From positions 1 to 41,476 of the forward strand of contig LSSL01000097.1 of assembly GCA_001953115.1 (NCBI GenBank): a stretch of 41,476 nt of DNA, written 5' to 3'. A program made the translations under genes and the position numbers. The notes under the pieces were generated by a model. It worked only from the letters and a program-made list of their open reading frames with translations. It was not told the DNA's origin and did no database searches. Shown here piece after piece: positions 25,204 to 37,800 of the stretch. This DNA is from Smittium mucronatum. Lineage: Eukaryota; Kickxellomycota; Harpellomycetes; Harpellales; Legeriomycetaceae. Position 1 is the stretch's first letter; each line of letters starts with the position of its first letter.

Positions 25204-25455
25204 ATGATTATAATTATAGAAGTTTACATTGCAATAAACTATAAAAAATGTTCAAATAATTTTATTATAAGTAATAATAAAAATTTTAAAAATGTAGCAT
25301 TATTAATACCCATAGCATTTATACATAAATATATCAAAGAAAATATGTATTTTAACAATTTCATACCTTTTCTTGGAGCTTTATTGACGGCTTTTATACT
25401 TTTTTATATTATTCTATTAGCATTTAAGTTTCTATTCTCAAGGGAGTATATTTAA
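25204..25455 (+). CDS. Possible small membrane protein (unrecognised)
   Basis: An ATG-initiated frame of 83 codons. The same frame is open upstream to a TAG at 25138, giving 104 sense codons without a stop from 25141. The translation has a hydrophobic N-terminal segment (IIIIEVYIAI), a Lys/Asn-rich middle, and a strong C-terminal hydrophobic stretch of about 25 residues (FIPFLGALLTAFILFYIILL), ending in charged FSREYI. That looks like a one- to three-pass membrane protein. No family is recognised, and no promoter or polyadenylation signal is evident. By a rough estimate a stop-free run this long is expected about 0.2 times in a window of this composition, so it is only marginally better than chance. 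A decayed gene is possible, since a further 37 open codons lie just upstream of the TAG. Confidence 0.22.
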   Translation: MIIIIEVYIAINYKKCSNNFIISNNKNFKNVALLIPIAFIHKYIKENMYFNNFIPFLGALLTAFILFYIILLAFKFLFSREYI

Positions 25456-27060
25456 TATATTTTTTATAAATAGCAAGCAGCTTTTTATTCAAACTGAAAA
25501 TTATTATTTTTTATGAGAATTTAGATCTGTATATGCCTACCAAAACTAGCGTTATTATTATTATATGAATAGATATAAAGAGAATATGTATCTGATTTCA
25601 ATTTCAAATGTGACATAACTTCCAAATATACATAATTTTAGTTTTTTTAAAAACACTAATTAATAATTAGCTACTAAGATTTTGCTTGTCTAGGTATTAT
25701 TGGAAATGCCATTTTTTACAAGTATGCGGTAAGCATTTATAAACAAACTATAATTAATTCTCGGATATATAATTGTGTAAAATATATTTTAAAAAAAGTC
25801 ATATTATAATTGTAAAATATAAGCAATGTCTTGTACTAAATTGAGAATTTTTTCTGTAGAATTTCTATGGTTAATTATTTTTTCAATATTATTTTTATTT
25901 TTTATAGCCAATTTTTATTTAAATCTAATTTTATTTAAAATTAGTGCAATAAATTATCTTCTGGTTTCTAAAATCAAAAGGCTCTTCAAGAAATTTTTTT
26001 TATAATAAATTTTAAATTTAGAATTTTTTTTTTACTTATAAACCTGATGATAATTTATTTTTTCTTGGTTTAAATTTATAAATTCATTGCTTTTTTACCT
26101 AGTTTTTTAATTTTAATTCTAATTTTTTGCTTTTTTCAATAGACAAAAAAATATTATAAATTTTGGAAAATATGCCTCATAAATAATTATTCTGTAGAAA
26201 TAAAATGATATATATATGATACAATGATATTAAAATAATTAAATTTACCAAGTATAAAATAAAAATTATAGCACGCATTATAATTCAATTTCTGACCTAA
26301 AATAGAAACATTTTGATTTTGATAATTAACTTTTTTATAAAGTAAATTATGAGTATTTTCTAATTAAATATTCTAATATAGCCTTTTCAAATATTATTAA
26401 AATGTATAGTAGTAATATTACAGCTGCGATAGTTAAATTATTGATGTTCTACCTGTTTAACAAATAATATATTCAAATTAAGTAAAAAATTTTGAGTTAT
26501 CTATCATTAAATAAACATTTAAATTATATTATAAACAAACTAAACAACCTGAAATCTTCAAACTATTTATTTATTCATTTTAATTATTCAATTCTTTTGC
26601 GATTGATCTGGGAAATTTTTTTTCAGATATGATTAATACGTTTAAAGTAGATAAAAAACCGTTTAAATAGTTTCTACTTGATATTTATTAGTTATTTTTT
26701 AATAGAAGTTGCTATTTCGAAATAGACACATGAACGCAATAACTATATATATTTTAAGCAAATCATTCTTAAAAGGATTTATTATCAAATATCAATCGTG
26801 ATATTAACTATCTAGTCTGCTTTTTCCTTTTTAAAAAACTTCTATAGTATTAAGGATAAAACCCACTATATTTTAAATTGATTTAAGTCTTTTTGTCATT
26901 AAAGTATATTTTACTCTTTTTATATAGATTAGCCATTCCAATCTATTTTTATATCATTATTTTCATTGTCTTAATTTAAATAAAGAAATATTATTGGTTA
27001 GATTGTATAGGTTTTGCAAATGAAGTACTTGTAAAACATGAAAACGAAAGATTAAATATT
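25456..27060. other. AT-rich non-coding stretch
   Basis: No gene, RNA or repeat family recognised. Confidence 0.6.
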
Positions 27061-27865
27061 AAAGCGGTAAGAAGCGCGTTTTAGTCTTGGGTGAAGCTAC
27101 ACCCCCTTTATGTTCTGCGAGTCTTAGCACGCTCAATTATTGTTTTAATCACTTTATAGTTTAGCTTTATAGTATAGTTAGTTTTTCGTTTAGTTTTGAT
27201 AAAAATTGTTTTCATATTCTTCGACTTTGTTTTATCAGTGTTTAGTATAGTCGTTTAGTTATTATTTTATTTCTTTCATGGACTGGGATCATTACCCATA
27301 AGTCCGGTTTATAGTTTAGTTAGTTTTTTTTTTATTGAGGACATTAGCTTGAATAGTGTTATTGGCATGGTTATGCGCAAACATGAGTTGGTCGAGTCCG
27401 GTGCTTACCCTTTTGGGTTTTCCCCGGAGGTTGACTCTTGGTGAGATTTACAGTAAGATAGAGGTAGTTATTCTTCGGCATCGATCTCTATTGAAGCCCT
27501 TGGCTTAGTGAAGAATTAGACCCATCTGTCAACTTGGCGGGGGAACCAGTTATGGAAGATCTTGTGTCTTATTTACTGGGACTTTCGTTAAGTTTCGGTC
27601 CCAACCCCCCGGTAAGGTTCTCGCCCATTATTCCTACCGTAGAGGCTGTATAAACACTTAGAGTTGTCAGTACAGGGAGAAATGAGCGAAGTGTGGATAA
27701 GCGGAGTTAGGGAGAAATACCTGCCCCAAAGCCTCTGCTGGGTGAGGGCGCAGAGTTGCTAGTAATAGTGTACCCAGTGTTGCCTCTTCTTTAGCCACAT
27801 AACAACAGTTTAGATGTGAAGACTTATAACAGTCTAACTGGTATAGGAATTCCGCTTCCGAAAAT
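27061..27865. other. Isolated GC-normal island, origin unknown
   Basis: About 800 bases of clearly higher G+C with abrupt edges in roughly 80% A+T DNA. No long open frame crosses it; the best runs are about 50-60 codons and match nothing known. The word TATAGTTTAG recurs near 27156 and 27311, each time in an A+T-richer, T-rich half. The right half contains an imperfect hairpin (GGGAC near 27579 with GTCCC near 27599). No rRNA, tRNA, SRP or RNase P signature is recognised. The composition jump argues for a relatively recent insertion, most simply the solo LTR candidate inside it. Confidence 0.6.
27111..27807. mobile_element. Candidate solo LTR
   Basis: The segment starts TGTTCTG and ends ACAACA, giving TG...CA ends with four-base inverted termini (TGTT/AACA). 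It is flanked by CTTTA (27106-27110) and GTTTA (27808-27812), a 4-of-5 match that could be a decayed 5-bp duplication as made by Ty3- or Copia-type integrases. Its 697 bp length is reasonable for an LTR. Against this, the GC-rich island extends about 50 bases beyond each proposed end, and neither a primer-binding site nor a polypurine tract adjoins. No second copy is in the window. Confidence 0.3.
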
Positions 27866-30800
27866 ATAAATAACTTAGTTTTTTATCAAATATAGTTCTT
27901 ATTTTAAATTTTAAGTTAGTTTAATCAGGGCTGATGATATAAAAAATTGCATTTAATTTCATTTACAGTAAAAATTGAAACAATATTGTGCAAAATATAT
28001 TGAAGTGTTTATTATCCAATAATTGCAGTGAGTCAAAAATTATGACCCAATAAGGGTTAAATAAAATGTTTAATTTCATTGCAGTTCTACTTTCAAAACG
28101 GATCTTAACCAAAATAACATCTAGAATGATAAAAAAATGATATTAGAGTGATTTTAACATTGAATAATCTTCAAAACATATTTTAATTTTAGCATATCAT
28201 TTTTTCCATCAGTTTTTTATATTATAAATTAATAATTCAAACCAATAGATATTGATCAATACTAATAGTTATATAAAGATTTTTGTCTCAAAAAAAGCAG
28301 TGAGTCTACTTTTTAAGAATTTTATTTATTTTGTATTATGTGATACAATGGTGATATATTCATTAGGAGGAGGTAGTTTTTTTAGTTTTAAATTCGAAGT
28401 TTACTCGTTTTTAAATAATACGTTTCTCAAATAATATTAAAATTCTCTAAAAATTAACTAAGTTTAAAAAAACCGAGTCCATAAACTATCTGCTAACTTT
28501 AATATTAAAATTCTAATATTTCTAAAAATGAAAAAAATCTAAGCATAGTATAGATTTACCTAATAATGTTCTTTTGAAGAATTAAGTCGAAGACAAAAAA
28601 ACACATAAAATACAAAATAAATAAAAAATAAATTTTTTTGGATGGTTTATTATTTATATATGTCGAGCGTGGATTTTTCCTAATTAAAAAATAAAATCCT
28701 CGAATATACAAATGTTGATTAAAAACACGATCGCATAATTTTTATGCGATATTAAGTAGTATTAAACGTTAATTTACATTAATTTTCTATAAAATAGAAA
28801 ATATCCTAAAAATTCTTTAAATTTAATTTAAATTAAATATCTAATTAACCGCTTTAAAAAGACGGAACTTTTGGGATTCCTTTCGAAATTACCTTTATGT
28901 TTCAAAAAAATTTAATCAGTTTAATATTAATATTATTAAATGCCAAAATTAAAAAATGATAAAGGTAATTTATAACGTATTTATTTATTTTAATAAATAA
29001 ATAATTTTTTGAATCGAGTAAAATTTAAAATCTACATTCTCAAATATTGTAAAATATCATCTAATTTATATACTCACGAATATATAAATGGTAAATTAAA
29101 TATTTTGAATGCGTCTATATATTAACTTTTTATTTAATTATAATGATAAAACTTATTTTTTAAAAAAGAACACTATAATAATTATTTCTTGGTTTCACAA
29201 AAAAGAAAATTTTTATTAATATTCGCAATTTTCTTAAAAATTTAATTTAGCGAATTAATTAATTATATAAAATTTGGACAATGTTCTTATTTCTTTTACT
29301 ATCATCTATTAATAAATTAAACATTAAATTAATAAAAATAGTCTCCAAATAACTCTTTTTTCTCATGAAATTTTAATCATACACTTATTATCAAAAAACT
29401 ATACATTTTATTGGTTAAATTAAACAATAGTAATCAAAAGTACTTATGATTACTTTAATAATATAATTAAAATCAAATTTTGCACAAATATTATCTGATT
29501 TATTTCGGAGCCTATAATAAAAAGAGACGAAGAAATAAATATTTGTTATTTAAAACAACGTTTTTAATTATTAAAACTCACTAGCTAATATCATATTGAG
29601 GACTAATTTCTTATGGTGTTTTAGACTTTTGGAATTCGTTTTCGCATTATTGTGGTCCTAAAATAAATACCAAACAGATTTATGGTTACGAAAAAAATAC
29701 ATATTAGTTATTCCAGTTATTTTAAATAGTCATATAACGTTTCTAATTATAAATGTTACAATTTTAGTGAAATTTAATTTTTTATGTTATAGCTGAGGCT
29801 ATATTAGATTAATAAGTCCCGTCAAAAAATTTATCAGTCATTTAGAAAATTGAATGCTGATTTCGTCACACCAATCTCTATTAAAAATATCATTTGCTTA
29901 AAAGGAAATATCAGACATAAATAAATTTGCTAGAGAATTACCAGTTTAATTTTAAATTAGATAATTTGTAAATAATTAAACAATATCTCTATCAAATTTT
30001 TTTTTTGTTTAGCTTTTAAGGTAAACAAGGGTATAATCTCTTTGATTGAGTTTCTACATTTATTAGATAATGAAGTTGATAGCTCCTCTATTAAAAAAAA
30101 TTGTTATAATTTTTATAAAATTTAAACCGTTTAAAAAAGCTAAAAATAGTTTTATTTTATTACCTTTTTTTTTTTTCTAAATTTTGTATCATATTGCGCT
30201 TTTATTATTTTATTTTCTTCCAAAAAAACATTTAAAAAAATGGAATTTTTCACTTTTAAATGTGATTATTGTTTGTATTTTGGGATTTGAATTTTTTAAA
30301 ATGACCAATTTTTAATTAATAAAAATTTATGAGTTTTTTTTTGTATAAATTTTTAGATAATATAAAAAATAGAAAACCTGTATGAAAGTAAATTTATCAC
30401 AAAAATATTTTTTATAAGCTTGAATTGTTAAATAATTTTATTGACTAAAAAACCTTACAGAATTTTAATTTTTAATTTTTTAATTTTTTAATTAAATTTA
30501 TTTTAAATAATTTTATTTATGTAAATATATCCAGTATTATCTAAAAAGAAAAAATATCTCCTTTTCCTTGTTGGATTTTTTTTATAATATATAATTCGTA
30601 ATTAAACTTCAGCAAGGCTTGGTGTTTTTTTAATTGTTATAGCAATTGTATGAATGATATAAGGAGTTTAGTGGCATATTTAAAAATATTCAGAAATTCA
30701 AAAAAAACTGTTAATGTAACATTTATATACCACTCTAGAAAATTCTTACCCACTAGGAATTGGTTAAAAAAAGAATTTGGTAAAAATAGCTAATAAAAAA

Positions 30801-31684
30801 ATCAATAAAATTGTTTACTCAAAAAAACAAGAACAAAAAGAAAAAATATTCATTATGGCCAAATAAATTGAAAATTTTTTATAGCACCGTCTAATGTTTT
30901 GAAATATACTTAATATATTTAGAAAGAATAAGAAATATTTGCTCATTTTTTTATTAAAACTTAATCTATGTATTTGTATCAGTTAATATCAATGGTGATT
31001 TCTTTAATATATATAGCTATACGGCTAAGTTTTAATGTAATAATTTATTGAAATACTATTTAATTTTTGAATAAAAAAATCGGAAGATTACGATATAACC
31101 GTTAATATTTAAAAATTCCTGATTTATTTTTTTTATAATAAATATGATCCTTTATCTAAATTAAGTTTTTTTTTTCAGATTATATAATTATAAAAGTAAT
31201 TTAATATTTTTTAAATTATCGATTCAATAATTTATCATTTTAATTAACCTGAATTTATTATAACTTATAATATTTAATAATATTTATAGATAAATTAATA
31301 ATTAGATAAATAATAAACACTTGAGAAATTAAAAAATGGTAAAATAAAGCTAAATTTTTGTTTTTTTAATTGTATTATTGAAATTCTTTTATTATTATTT
31401 ATGAAAAAAAGCACTTGTTTTCAAAAAATTTTAAAGTAATGAAAAAATAAATTTATTATAGTTGGAATAAAATAATATTTTTTATATTATAGTATTTATT
31501 TTTATAATGAAAATTTTTTTGAAATGAATTTTATTTATTTAAATCATACGGAAGTCTGAAAAAAAAAATTGCGTATCTAATGAAAAAGCTTATCAGTTTT
31601 TTTTAAAGCTTATATTCATAAGAATTCCAAAATAATTTCAAATTAAATTATATCTTCTTTCTTTTTTATACTTCTTATAAAGTC
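27866..31684. other. AT-rich non-coding stretch
   Basis: No supported gene. A 60-codon frame at 28252-28434 (+) starts at TTG and has no family resemblance. A compact hairpin at 28730-28750 is listed separately. Confidence 0.55.
28730..28750. other. 9-bp perfect hairpin with GC core
   Basis: ATCGCATAA at 28730-28738 pairs with TTATGCGAT at 28742-28750 across a three-T loop. No adjacent gene or element end is visible. Confidence 0.7.
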
Positions 31685-32114
31685 TTTTTTTTGCATACTG
31701 TTTTTTAATTTTAAGATAACTTCATTAAAAGCTATACTAAAAAAAATATGAAAAAAAGAAAAATTAGTATAGAAAAGGATACTATCCTAACTAAAATAAG
31801 CACCTCTGCCAGACTGCCTTCTGAGTATCTATGAGAAAATAATACAAACTACCAATCGAAAAATCGAAAAATCTTATCCTAGCATCGCTTCAAGTAGGTG
31901 TATGACTGAGGCAACATGCAGTCAATAATCAAGCTCTTTTTCAACGAAAAACAGTCGTTGGATCTAATGAGCTTCTATTAATATCCTACTTCTAAAAGCA
32001 TTAACAAAATTAGACCCTTAAATAAACGTCATACCGATCAAAATGGCTACCTACAAATAATTGTTAGAATCTGAGATCCTTCTGATTTTCTAAAACTATA
32101 TTTGTGCAATATAA

Positions 32115-32131
32115 TATGTCTCAGATGTGCT
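32115..32131. repeat. LINE target-site duplication, left copy
   Basis: TATGTCTCAGATGTGCT. The uninterrupted site in copy 1 (complement of 17426-17442) reads TATGTCTCAGCTGTGCT. The right-hand copy at 34609-34624 reads TATTCTCGGTTGTGCT, with one base missing and two changed relative to the original. Confidence 0.75.
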
Positions 32132-34608
32132 GATGAAACAGGTTTCTCGAGAAAGGAGTGAAAAAATCTGTTAGCAAAAACGGAGAGGAAAATTTGAAGT
32201 GAATGATAAGACTTTTAGGTGAATCTGGTATCATAAAACATTCCTTATGTGCTGTGCGAAATAAATCTAATAATCTTCTTACAACACCTGACAAGATTTC
32301 GAACAAGTGGTTGGGATTTTTCGAAGAACTCTCGAACGATTTTACTGGAAACTCGATAAATCCTGTTTATTGGGCAAGGCTTCTTAGCAATATGAGGGGT
32401 ATCCCTTTAGATATTAACCATGATATCAGATTTGATTAAGTTAGAATTTTTTTATTGATCTTAGCTAAGGGCAAGACCCAGGGAAGTGTTGGAATTATTG
32501 TTGAATGATACAAGCTATTAATTAATGATTATTATGTTTTTTAACAGGAATCAATATGGCCAAAGCTCTGCTTTCCTTACTTCAAAAAATCTGTAAAATA
32601 GGAATTATTCTAAAGATCTGGAATATCAAAGATCGTAACAATACCAAAAAATTGAGACCTCCAAATTTTAGATAACTATCGGGGTATAAATTAATTTCAA
32701 TAGGGATGAAAATCTTAGGCAAGAATATTATAAATAGTCTGACTTCAGCTCTAGAGGCAAGATTAAAAATTTTTTTTCTCAAGCTGGATTTAGAAGAGGC
32801 GAAGAAGATATCGCGCAAGTTTTAGAACTTTATGATATTCTTTATCGCCGGAAAACGCAAAAAAGGAATACATATGTAGTCTTTATTCATTTTAAAAAGT
32901 AAAATGACACTTTACCTATCGAGACCCTTTTAAGGAAAATCCAACTCTGAGGAGTGGGGAGAAGATGTTTAATTTGTTTCGAAGCTACTACAAACAACCA
33001 GAAGCGATGGTGAGAATTGGTAACCTTAAATTTCCAAAGTTATTGTAAACCGAATAGTTCGAAAAGAATGTTCCATGCCTGCTATGCTATAAAATATATT
33101 TATTAATTATATCTTCGATAAAATTAAATATAACTTAGTACCATTACTGGGGAGCCATATATAGATTCTGGGACATATCTTTGCAGGTGATCAGGCTCTC
33201 ATTGATGATTCAGAATTGGGTTTAAGAAGAAATTTGGAGGTAGTAGACAAGTGGGACCTTGATAACGGAATGTCTTTTGGCATTCCAAAATGTGGAGGTA
33301 TGGTAGTTGATTTAACCTTCAATGAACCGAAAAATCCGAAACTACAGGAACTAAATGTTCCTATAGTTGATTATTATTCGTATTTTGGGGTACTATATAA
33401 CTGAGATCTAGACCTACTTTTATTTAGTAGACGCAAATTTGAAAAATCTGAGGCTTGCTACGCTAAAATCAGGGGTTTTATTTCTTTGAAATATGTCCCT
33501 ATTTCTTCTAGAGTACTGTATTTTGCATGAAGTGCTAGAGGCTGTAATGAGATATGAAGTAGAAGTTCTGGGATTGGATAGATATGTAGCAAGAAGTCTA
33601 TGTAGAATCGTAAATATTGGGATGAAAAACTCAATTGGAGTTTCTGAGAGAGCAAATTTTTTTAAGATAGGCTATCTTTGGATGAAATTTAACGTCCCTT
33701 CCTTATACGCTAGTTTGGGTGATTCCAGAGCTAAAGCACATGAGAAATTTCAAACAGTAGATTTTGCTATCTGTAAATTATTGAAGTACCGGTCTAAAGG
33801 GTCATGAGGTATAGTATGCTATGGCTGACTAAATCGCTTTAAACTTAACGGGATAAGAAAAACAGAACTAATTAAATATCTGAATATTAAAATAGCAAAA
33901 TTTAAACCTTCATATTCATATCTGAAATTTGAATTTAAAAGACTAATAGCTACTGGATAATGGGATGGAAAAACTCTGGGTACTCTGTTGGACTTACGTG
34001 GTATGACGCATGGAGATGTAGAGGTATTTGGAATATTTTTCTGGCTTCCGAACTTGGGAGAGGAGATGAAAGGATGGATGGGATGGAAGGTAATTGCCCC
34101 ATATGTTTATCATATATGTAAAGAGGACTCAAATCCCAGTCATTATATGTGTTGATGGAGCGTGCAGGACTAAAAATAAGTATTAACGCTTAATTTTTGA
34201 TGAAATCATCTATTAGCTTGGTAGAACGATCAAACCTGCGCTCTGACTCTCTGGGTATGTTTCTTCTGTGCGGGAACCTCGGCGGACATCCTAGGACTAA
34301 GCAGATGAATGTAGAAGATGAAAAACTGTGAAAAAAGTATCACATTTCCTGCAACTTACAATGCCTCTATATACCGCAAGGTTATGGAAACATGTGAAGT
34401 GTCCCAAATGAGTCCTAAGTCCCCTGGGATATGGCTATAATCTGTTTCCAGAGACTCAAACGCAATTTGATCTTCGGAAAGTAACGAAGGAAGTTTTTGC
34501 CTTAGTACAGGATTCATGGGCTTCCATCGAAAAGGCTACATTTTTATTTAGAAAAAATTGATTGTAGCTTGGGTTTCCACCTGAGAGATCAACTTAACCC
34601 AAAAAAAA
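32132..34608 (+). pseudogene. 5'-truncated, dead non-LTR (LINE) retrotransposon with reverse transcriptase
   Basis: Fragments in shifting frames line up with one non-LTR reverse transcriptase. In order: pre-RT linker (32203-32436, ...KISNKWLGFFEELS); GKTQGSVGI near 32470, the NGKxPGxDGI-like motif; KLRPPNFR-stop-LSGYKLIS near 32650; QAGFRRGEEDIAQ near 32780; TYVVFIHFKK ending in TAA at 32900; CSMPAML-stop-NIFINYIF near 33070; FAGDQALIDDS at 33180; NGMSFGIPKCGGM near 33250; thumb/C-terminal region 33493-33804; and a C-x2-C motif (NCPICL, 34092) followed by SNPSHY in another frame, like the zinc motif of LINEs with a C-terminal nuclease. Catalytic residues are lost: motif A reads FIHF where Asp is expected, and the usual ADD reads AGD. 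An N-terminal domain is absent, as in 5'-truncated copies. It ends in A8 at 34601-34608. The clade is not determined. Confidence 0.85.
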
Positions 34609-34624
34609 TATTCTCGGTTGTGCT
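34601..34624 (+). repeat. LINE poly(A) end plus right target-site duplication
   Basis: A8 at 34601-34608 abuts TATTCTCGGTTGTGCT (34609-34624), the decayed partner of 32115-32131. This fixes the LINE 3' end and its plus orientation, opposite to the retroposon it interrupts. Confidence 0.75.
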
Positions 34625-34809
34625 AAACGATTGGCTACTCCTTATCGAGATGCTCTTATTTTGAAATCGCTGTCCTATGAATTCTTGTGCGTTTTCTCCA
34701 CTACTCTTAATTATGCATAGCACAGCTCTGTGTAAAATTTTAGTTAGTTTTTTTCGAAAATTACAATATTAAGCCCGTAAAAAACTGGAATTCATTTCGC
34801 TTTTAGAAG

Positions 34810-37800
34810 CTCCTATTCAATATTTTGATATATTTTTGGAAAATCTATATAAATTTATTATAAATAAATTTCATTTTGTACAATAATAAAAAATAAATTA
34901 TAAATCTGGCCTTTTTTAAAAATATATCTATGATTGATTTTTTTTTCGGTCTCTGACATTTTTTAAAATACAAAGATATAATTTTCCTGATAAATTATTA
35001 GGGAAATTTTTATTATTATATTAATATGTAAAATAGGTGTGAAATTGTGTAAAGCTTTGTTTAAAATCTTTGTTCCAATAAGTTGAAACATAATAATTTA
35101 AATAAAAAAAAATTTATCAAGCTACAATCTATAATTTTAAAAATAAATAATAAAATCCTGAATTAAATGAAATAATAAAAATTTTACAATACAAAAAAAG
35201 AATTGAAGTTTGCAAAATATTTAAAGAAACTAAAACTATTCAACTTAACATTACATTATTACTACAATATTTTTCTTAAAAATTTTGAAAATTAATGAAG
35301 ATATTGATTTATGAATTTCTAATTTTATCTGATAATTTATTGTAAAAAAAATCCGATTAAATTTACCCAAGTAATAAAATAAACTCATATTCTATATTAA
35401 AAATAATAAAAAATTATTGGTACATTTTTAGATATTTAAACGAAACATTTAGAATTTTTAGATAAAAGTTTGTAAGATTTTTCCAGAAATTTCGAGTCCA
35501 ATAATAATTATAAAATATAATAAGAGCTAATCTGAAAAAAAATTAAATTTTTCAAAATATTATCTAAACTAATTTTAAATTTAACGAAATTTTTAATTAA
35601 ATGGATAAAAATATTCTTAAAATGATATGTAAATTTGGAAATATAATTTTTTATATTCATTGCCCGTTTGCATAAAATATACTCATAAATAAAAAATATT
35701 TAAGTCACAAAATTGTCAAATCATTCTTGCAATAAAATTCCTGATACAAAAAAATAATAAAAATAAAAATAAAAGTATAAATATTATCTTTATATTTTCG
35801 ATAAATCGATTTAAAACAATTTAAATACTTTTTTAAAGACATTATTACAGAATATGGAAAATTCATTGCTTTATAATGAAACCAAAATAAGGCCACTCTT
35901 AAATATCTAAATAGGGGTATTTATTATTTTTAAAAGTATTATACTCTTTGTAGTCTTTAAAATAACCTGTATTTTTGTAACACAATACTATAAATTTATT
36001 ACTCAAATGACCTTATTATTAGAATAAAAACATAAGCTATATATCAAAAATAATACTGAATAGATTTAATATAAATCCACCACTATTAAATTATTCTAGC
36101 TCCAAAAATTAATTTTATTATAATAAATTATTTTCATCTAATAACCATATTAAATTTCTTAGTTATTTTTTATAGTTTAACAATTAAAATTGATCAATGG
36201 TAATTAAATTAAACAGATTTGCGTAAAATTATGTTTTTCTACATCAAAAATTAATTTAGTATCAAGTTAAGTAAAAAATGTTGTTTTATGTAGGTATTGA
36301 GAAATTTCAAATTGAAAAAAGTAAATAAATAATAATATTAAGTGTCGTTTTCTCAATAAAAATAAACAGTTTAAAAAAATTTAAATTATAAAAGTATTCA
36401 AAAATCTGATATTTTAAAAAAAGTACTCCTGATTTATTCAGTCATTTTTAGTCGAATACATATATATATATATATATCGACAGATTAAATAAGAAATCCA
36501 TAGGAATAATATCATTTATTTCACTAAATTCCAAAAACCTTAGTATTAGTTGATTTATATTTTATGATATTTATCAAATACATTGTATTATATTTGTGTT
36601 CTCGAATATCACGTAAAGTTTAATAGCTATCTTACATTTAGAAAAAGGGAATATTTAAAAAATTAAGAAGCTATACAACAACCGTTTAGTAATGTGTAAA
36701 CCCTGAGAATTCCTTTTTTTAATTTTAAATCAAGCATTAGGCTTTTTATCAACGGAGAATTTCGGTTTTTAAAAAATCAAAACATTCTCAAAATTAGTGT
36801 AGAACAGAAAAAATAAGCTATAAAAAGATAAATTAGATTTATAAACATCTGTTAAAAAAGCAAGCTTGGTAAAATAATTTTTGCAAAATATAGGAATACA
36901 TTATAACATTTAATAATTTTTTTACAATATTAGAAATTCAAAAAAAAAAATTGATAAATCTATAGCAATAGATGATTTAATCTAGAATCTTAAAGTTTTA
37001 AAAACGAATTCTGATATAGAAAAGCCATATTTAGCGTCATTTAATATTGAATTGTAAATATTAGAATATCAATAAATTCTAAACTAAGCTTAAATATTTA
37101 ATTTATTTCAATAAATCTCTATTTATATTCTACGTTTAATTAAATCTAGGATAACTACCCTGTTATAATATCAGGAGTATCGGCTTTATACTTTTCATTT
37201 TATTCGTTATCTTTATAAATAGTAAAAAGAGATAATTCTGAAACTTACCTTTGGATATTGAATTCATTGAAAAATGAGCTTTATTTGTTTAATCTATGAT
37301 TTAATACCTAATAAACTATGAAAAATTCAGCTCAACATTTATCAAATTTGCTAAATATATAAATTGACTCAAAAGAACACGTTATTTGTTCCATAAATAA
37401 AAAAATGCAGTAAAAAATAATAAAATATTCACATAAATTTTCCAGGGAAAGACTTTATCATGATATATCTATTATTCAAACTATTTCGATAGGTGAAAAT
37501 TTCATAAAAATCTAAACTCTTTTTTATTGAAAAATGTGCTAATTTTTCCTATTTGAAAATCATATCAACTAAAATTTTAAAAAGATATTTTAACTATAAA
37601 GACAGATGATTTGAATGGTACATTTTATTATCGCCATCTACAAATAATATATTTGAACTATTAAATGTAAAAATAAAATATATAAACACTAACAGGAAAA
37701 AAAATGGAATTATAAATTTCATTCATTTAATAATTTAAAAAAATCTGATTTTAAGAGCTAAAATAGCCCATAAAATTCAAAAATATATATAATATAATAT

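Larger units (their letters stand above)
31685..34809 (-). mobile_element. Poly(A)-tailed retroposon, copy 2 (old, split by a LINE)
   Basis: On the minus strand, 34809-34625 matches the 5' third of copy 1 and 32131-31693 matches its remaining two thirds. The tail appears as T8 at 31685-31692, with an ATTAAA-type signal at 31704-31709 (complement). The two halves join exactly as in copy 1 if the intervening 32132-34608 and one copy of the duplicated TCTCAG.TGTGCT are removed. Identity to copy 1 is perhaps 75-80% by eye, so this copy is much older. The 5' terminal palindrome is decayed. The hairpin seen in copy 1 is kept here as TGACTG/CAGTCA with a changed loop. No outer target duplication could be recognised. 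Confidence 0.85.

Noticed and set aside
27258..27445. Open frame of about 60 codons in the GC island
   Set aside because: At near-normal GC such runs are common. The only ATGs are late, and the product resembles nothing known.
32132..34608. The 2.5-kb segment as an intron spliced out in the short copies
   Set aside because: In the retroposon orientation the borders do not start with GT or end at an appropriate AG in register, and the border repeat is the length of a target duplication.
31685..34809. A single LINE of which the 0.64-kb elements are internal-deletion derivatives
   Set aside because: The poly(A) tail and AATAAA of the short elements are antisense to the reverse transcriptase. 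The LINE has its own A8 end and its own target duplication, so a nested insertion fits all observations.
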